This document shows, piece by piece, positions 18,671 through 22,530 of a DNA stretch of 22,530 bases. Each line of letters starts with the position of its first letter. The stretch's first letter is position 1. The notes under the pieces were generated by a model. It worked only from the letters and a program-made list of their open reading frames with translations. It searched no databases and was not told the DNA's origin. The DNA comes from Burkholderiales bacterium UBA6064 (GTDB lineage: Bacteria > Pseudomonadota > Gammaproteobacteria > Burkholderiales > Burkholderiaceae_B). The stretch covers positions 40,240 through 62,769 of the forward strand of contig DIYC01000142.1 of the NCBI GenBank assembly GCA_002428895.1. Direction: 5' to 3'. Both the position numbers and the translations under genes were made by a program.

Positions 18671-18776
18671 TGTTACTTCATCCTATTTCATCCATTTTAT
18701 TGTGAAACTTAAAAAACACTTCACTTTGAACTGTTGATACAATCAAATTTTGCCAAAATAAAACCGTTTAAAGCAT

Positions 18777-21173
18777 TTATTGCTTTGCAATTCGTTCCCA
18801 GGTGTCAACCACTGTATCTGGGTTTAACGAGATTGAACGAATACCTTCTTTACTGAGCCATAAAGCGAAATCAGGATAATCAGAAGGCCCCTGACCACAA
18901 ATACCCACATACTTATTTGCTTTAATGCATGCCTGTATGGCTTGAGACAACAACGCACGCACAGCAGGGTCACGTTCATCAAAATCGGCAGCTAAAAGTT
19001 CTAATCCTGAATCTCGATCTAAGCCCAGAGTGAGTTGCGTTAAATCGTTTGAACCAATTGAAAAACCATCAAAAAATTCAAGAAATTGATCGGCTAACAC
19101 AGCATTGGATGGAACCTCACACATCATGATGATTTGTAAACCGTTTTGCCCACGCTTTAAGCCATTTTGTGACAACAAATCGACAACTCGCGCTGCTTGA
19201 CCAAGCGTACGCACAAAAGGCACCATAATTTGCACATTGGTTAAACCCATTTGCTCGCGGACTCGTTTTAAAGCCAAACATTCCATTTCAAAACACTCAG
19301 AAAACTCTTCAGAAATATATCGTGCTGCGCCACGAAATCCTAACATGGGGTTTTCTTCTTCAGGCTCATAGCGAGCACCGCCAATTAACTTGCGATATTC
19401 ATTCGATTTAAAATCAGACAAACGAACAATAACGGGCTTGGGATAAAACGCTGCGGCAATAGTGGCTATCCCTTCAGTGAGCTTATCAACAAAAAACGCA
19501 ACTGGGCTAGCATGCCCACGCGCTACCGACTCTACGGCTTTTTTAAGATTCGCATCAATATTAGGATAGTCTAAAATAGCTTTAGGATGAACACCAATCG
19601 CGTTATTGATAATAAACTCTAATCGTGCCAAACCCACACCATGATTAGGTTGTTGAGAAAACTTAAAAGCTAACTCAGGGTTACCTACGTTCATCATAAT
19701 TTTAACGGGGATTTGAGGCAACTCACCTCGCTTCACCTCAATCATTTCCATCTCGAGTAAACCCTCATAGATGTTACCCGTATCACCTTCTGAACAAGAA
19801 ACAGTCACCAACATGTTCTCTGCCAATTGTTCAGTCGCGTTGCCACAACCCACCACGGCAGGAATACCTAGTTCACGAGCAATAATTGCAGCATGACAAG
19901 TGCGCCCACCCCGATTGGTGACAATGGCAGCCGCCCGTTTCATCACAGGCTCCCAATTTGGATCTGTCATATCAGTCACTAATACATCACCTTGTTGAAC
20001 TTTGTCCATGTCATCGGAGTGTTGAATATTACGAACACGGCCAGCACCAATTTTTTGACCAATAGCTCGCCCACTGCTTAATAACTTTGAGTTACCTCTG
20101 AGTTTGTAGCTATACTGAATCTCAGAATTTTTTTGTGAGTTGACCGTTTCAGGCCGAGCTTGAAGAATATACAATTTACCACTTTGGCCGTCTTTTCCCC
20201 ATTCAATATCCATTGGCATACCGTAATGTTTTTCAATAATGACCGCAAATCTTGCCAATTGAATAATGTCATCATCGCTTAAGGAATATCGATGCCGTGC
20301 TTGAATTGGCACCTCGACGGTTTGAACTAAAGCTGTAGAATTGGGATCGTGATTAAATTCCATTTTAATTAATTTAGATCCCATTTGTCGCCGAATAATC
20401 GAGTGATGGCCTTGTTCAAGCGTAGGTTTAAATACATAAAATTCATCTGGATTTACTGCGCCTTGAACCACCGTTTCACCCAGACCATAGCTAGAGGTAA
20501 TCAACACAACTTGATCAAAACCTGACTCTGTGTCCAAAGTAAACATAACCCCTGCTGCGCCAAGATCAGAGCGTACCATTTGCTGAATACCGACACTTAA
20601 TGCCACGTCAGCATGCGCAAACCCTTTATGCACTCGGTAAGAAATGGCTCGATCGTTATACAGCGAAGCAAACACCGTTTTAATTTTTTGCAACACTTGA
20701 TCAATTCCGCGTACATTCAAGAAAGTTTCTTGTTGACCGGCAAACGAAGCATCGGGCAAATCTTCCGCCGTTGCAGACGAACGGACCGCAACCGACAAAG
20801 ACCCACCACTGTGGCGTTCTAAAAGTGCATACTGTGAACGAATGGCTTGCTCAAGTTCATCAGGTAAAGCAGCTTGTTCAATTAAGGCACGAATTTCTGC
20901 ACCTGTTTTAACAAGAGCACTCAGATCCTCTACATTCAGCGTTTCAAGTTTTTGATTAATTAAATCGACTAACTGATTGCTTTTTAAAAAAATACGAAAC
21001 GCATGTGCCGTAGTTGCAAACCCACCAGGCACTTGAACACCCACATCAGCCAACTGCGAAATCATTTCGCCCAAAGACGCATTTTTACCTCCAACAGTTT
21101 CTACATGAGTCATGCGAAGTTGCTCAAAGGGAACCACTAAAGCAGTTGTGTTATGCGTGGTTGTATTATTCAT
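18777..21173 (-). CDS. ppsA: PpsA, phosphoenolpyruvate synthase
   Basis: It converts pyruvate and ATP to PEP, AMP and phosphate for gluconeogenesis. From the ATG at 21173 there are 798 residues (E. coli 792). The N-terminal ATP-grasp domain holds [11 protein letters not shown] and [18 protein letters not shown]. The swivelling domain contains G-G-R-T-C-H with the catalytic His427, and Thr425 beside it is the site PpsR modifies in this family. The C-terminal TIM barrel ends with [11 protein letters not shown]. The GTG at 21182 is less likely because AGGTG, which includes that codon, is a good Shine-Dalgarno for the ATG. It is divergent from ppsR across 138 bases. Confidence 0.96.
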   Translation of the reverse strand: MNNTTTHNTTALVVPFEQLRMTHVETVGGKNASLGEMISQLADVGVQVPGGFATTAHAFRIFLKSNQLVDLINQKLETLNVEDLSALVKTGAEIRALIEQAALPDELEQAIRSQYALLERHSGGSLSVAVRSSATAEDLPDASFAGQQETFLNVRGIDQVLQKIKTVFASLYNDRAISYRVHKGFAHADVALSVGIQQMVRSDLGAAGVMFTLDTESGFDQVVLITSSYGLGETVVQGAVNPDEFYVFKPTLEQGHHSIIRRQMGSKLIKMEFNHDPNSTALVQTVEVPIQARHRYSLSDDDIIQLARFAVIIEKHYGMPMDIEWGKDGQSGKLYILQARPETVNSQKNSEIQYSYKLRGNSKLLSSGRAIGQKIGAGRVRNIQHSDDMDKVQQGDVLVTDMTDPNWEPVMKRAAAIVTNRGGRTCHAAIIARELGIPAVVGCGNATEQLAENMLVTVSCSEGDTGNIYEGLLEMEMIEVKRGELPQIPVKIMMNVGNPELAFKFSQQPNHGVGLARLEFIINNAIGVHPKAILDYPNIDANLKKAVESVARGHASPVAFFVDKLTEGIATIAAAFYPKPVIVRLSDFKSNEYRKLIGGARYEPEEENPMLGFRGAARYISEEFSECFEMECLALKRVREQMGLTNVQIMVPFVRTLGQAARVVDLLSQNGLKRGQNGLQIIMMCEVPSNAVLADQFLEFFDGFSIGSNDLTQLTLGLDRDSGLELLAADFDERDPAVRALLSQAIQACIKANKYVGICGQGPSDYPDFALWLSKEGIRSISLNPDTVVDTWERIAKQ

Positions 21174-21253
21174 GTTGTTCACCTACGTTGCAAAAATGTT
21201 ATTTTTTTAAAAAGCCATCGGTTTAGGTATTCAATTTGAAAAAAATCAACTTA

Positions 21254-21271
21254 AGATTGTAACGGCAATCT
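21254..21271. promoter_or_regulatory. Inverted repeat in the ppsA-ppsR divergent spacer (candidate operator)
   Basis: AGATTG (21254-21259) and CAATCT (21266-21271) are exact inverted repeats around TAACGG, an 18-bp dyad typical in size for a dimeric regulator. It lies 81 bases from the ppsA ATG and 41 from the ppsR ATG, where it could act on both. I do not recognise a known consensus, and a 6-bp arm can arise by chance. Confidence 0.25.
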
Positions 21272-21311
21272 GAATTAAACCCTATTTAATCGATCCTTTT
21301 TGACAACCTAT

Positions 21312-22151
21312 ATGAGCACTTCAAACACATTTCCAGAGCGAACCGTTGTTTTCTTATCGGATGGTACGGGCATTACCGCCGAAACTTTGGGAAACTCAGT
21401 CCTCGCTCAATTTGAAGGCATCACTTTTAAACACGTTCGATTACCGTTTATTGATTCAGAAGTCAAGGCGATTGCAGCAAAACAAAAAATTGATGACATT
21501 GCAAAATATGACCAACAAAAACCAATCATTTTTAGTACTTTAGTCAATTCTGCGATCAATCAAATAGTCAAACAAGCCAACGGAATGTTTATGGATTTAT
21601 TTTTAACATTTGTTGAACCCCTTGAAGCCGAGTTACAACTCAAAAGCAGCCATCGAATTGGCCGTTCCCATACGATTAAAGACAATCATCGTTATCAAAA
21701 TCGAATCGAAGCCATTAATTTTGCGCTAACACACGACGATGGTCAAACCCACAAAGACCTTGAACAAGCCGATGTGATTCTAATTGGCGTTTCGCGTTCT
21801 GGAAAAACACCCACCAGCTTGTACTTAGCGATGCAGTATGGAATTAAAGCCGCCAATTATCCACTGATCCCTGAAGACTTTCAGCGAGGTTGCTTGCCAA
21901 CAGCCCTACCCCGACACCGACGTAAATTATTTGGTTTATCGATCAGCCCCGAACGTTTGTCTGAAATTCGTCATGAACGACGCCCCAATAGTGAATACGC
22001 CAATCTAAATAACTGCATTAAAGAAGTGAAAGAAGCAGAAATGATGATGCGCCGCGAAGGAATTAACTGGCTTAATTCAACCTCAAAATCAATTGAAGAA
22101 ATTGCCACCACCATTTTGCAACAGCTTCATTTAGGTTCTGCCCAATATTAA
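21312..22151 (+). CDS. ppsR: PpsR, PEP synthase regulatory protein (bifunctional kinase/pyrophosphorylase, DUF299)
   Basis: This protein switches PEP synthase off by ADP-dependent phosphorylation of the Thr near its catalytic His, and on by phosphate-dependent removal. From the ATG at 21312 there are 279 residues (E. coli 277). The N-terminus V-V-F-L-S-D-G-T-G-I-T-A-E-T-L-G is characteristic. The P-loop G-V-S-R-S-G-K-T is at 159-166, followed by P-T-S-L-Y-L-A and N-Y-P-L-I-P-E-D. A TTG at 21300 is the alternative start; neither start has a clear Shine-Dalgarno. Its target ppsA is divergent next door and carries the expected Thr-Cys-His, so the pair is coherent. Confidence 0.95.
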   Translation: MSTSNTFPERTVVFLSDGTGITAETLGNSVLAQFEGITFKHVRLPFIDSEVKAIAAKQKIDDIAKYDQQKPIIFSTLVNSAINQIVKQANGMFMDLFLTFVEPLEAELQLKSSHRIGRSHTIKDNHRYQNRIEAINFALTHDDGQTHKDLEQADVILIGVSRSGKTPTSLYLAMQYGIKAANYPLIPEDFQRGCLPTALPRHRRKLFGLSISPERLSEIRHERRPNSEYANLNNCIKEVKEAEMMMRREGINWLNSTSKSIEEIATTILQQLHLGSAQY

Positions 22152-22314
22152 TGAATAATTACACGTGATAAAAATGATGTAGTTTAGATTGTTAAACGAA
22201 GCGATTAAAAAAAGTGAATCCAATATTCCTATCATCTTCAGGGATTAAAATCACAGCAACGATTTATTATAAGCTCATTATTCAGTAAGCACTTCTATTT
22301 GAAAGGTTACAACC

Positions 22315-22530
22315 ATGAGCGAAACTAACCCAGAACAATTAAAAGGTCGACAAGCCAGAATGTCGGTTGCAGTCACCAATGAAGAAAAGTTTTTAGACCC
22401 TAAAAAACCAATTGTCACCAAAACAGATTTAAAGGGTAAAATTACTTACGCCAACCCCGCTTTTTGTGATATTTCTGGTTTTAGCGAGGAAGAACTTCTG
22501 GGCCAACCCCATAACATGGTGCGTCACCCC
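22315..22530 (+). CDS. Aer-like PAS-domain chemoreceptor (N-terminal 72 codons; cut by window edge)
   Basis: The frame is open from the ATG at 22315 to the window end. GAAAGG (22301-22306) lies 8 bases upstream. After a polar lead of about 30 residues, a PAS domain begins: I-V-T-K-T-D-L-K-G-K-I-T-Y-A-N-P-A-F, then S-G-F-S-E-E-E-L-L-G-Q-P-H-N-M-V-R-H-P. The last motif is the hallmark of the FAD-binding PAS domain of Aer, the aerotaxis receptor, and related energy-taxis receptors. The expected membrane, HAMP and methyl-accepting signalling parts lie beyond the edge, so a PAS sensor of another output type cannot be excluded. It follows ppsR by 163 bases. Confidence 0.8.
   Translation, partial: MSETNPEQLKGRQARMSVAVTNEEKFLDPKKPIVTKTDLKGKITYANPAFCDISGFSEEELLGQPHNMVRHP

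Noticed and set aside
22246..22272. FliA (sigma-28) style promoter before the Aer-like gene: TAAAATCA, 11 bases, TATTATAA
   Set aside because: Only the TAAA and ATAA cores match; the conserved GCCG part is missing. In AT-rich sequence this is expected by chance.

Overview
The window looks like the chromosome of a free-living, AT-rich betaproteobacterium, most likely in or near the Burkholderiales. The base composition is roughly 40% GC by eye; I did not compute it. The reasons are the order smc-zipA-ligA-galU, a ZipA with the short N-terminal anchor style of this class, a short single-module QueF, and a dapC-dapD-prmB block. There are no rRNA or tRNA genes, CRISPR arrays, insertion sequences or phage genes. 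Almost all of the sequence is coding, and no gene-free stretch exceeds 300 bases.

Layout. (1) 1-6826, minus strand: one tight unit of smc (chromosome condensation), zipA (divisome), ligA (NAD+ DNA ligase) and the first codons of galU (UDP-glucose synthesis). (2) 6827-7003: a divergent intergenic region with a -10-like box, a hairpin and a perfect 16-bp palindrome in front of queF. (3) 7004-12389, plus strand: queF (queuosine pathway), then dapC and dapD (lysine and peptidoglycan precursor synthesis), prmB (ribosomal protein L3 methylation) and a YheS-type ABC-F protein. (4) 12458-15224: a small group of less characterised genes. These are an exported TPR-repeat protein on the minus strand, a DUF3135-type protein on the plus strand, and a TAXI-type TRAP solute-binding protein with no permease beside it. 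A strong hairpin at 15253-15292 closes the group. (5) 15338-18670, minus strand: a DnaQ-like exonuclease overlapping tilS (tRNA-Ile lysidine synthetase), then a QmcA-like SPFH protein and its usual NfeD/YbbJ partner. (6) 18777-22151: ppsA (PEP synthase, minus) divergent from ppsR (its kinase/phosphatase regulator, plus). (7) 22315-22530: the start of an Aer-like PAS chemoreceptor, cut by the window edge.

Most of the window is housekeeping: DNA replication and segregation, cell-wall precursors, translation fidelity and tRNA modification, and gluconeogenic entry (PpsA/PpsR). I found no clear new multi-gene system. The parts most worth a second look are the structured leader in front of queF, the uncharacterised TPR/DUF3135/TAXI group, and the C-terminal domain of the DnaQ-like exonuclease. 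Several starts were moved from the longest possible reading frame to internal ATGs with better ribosome binding sites or signal peptides (queF, the TPR gene, the TAXI gene, qmcA, ppsA, ppsR).
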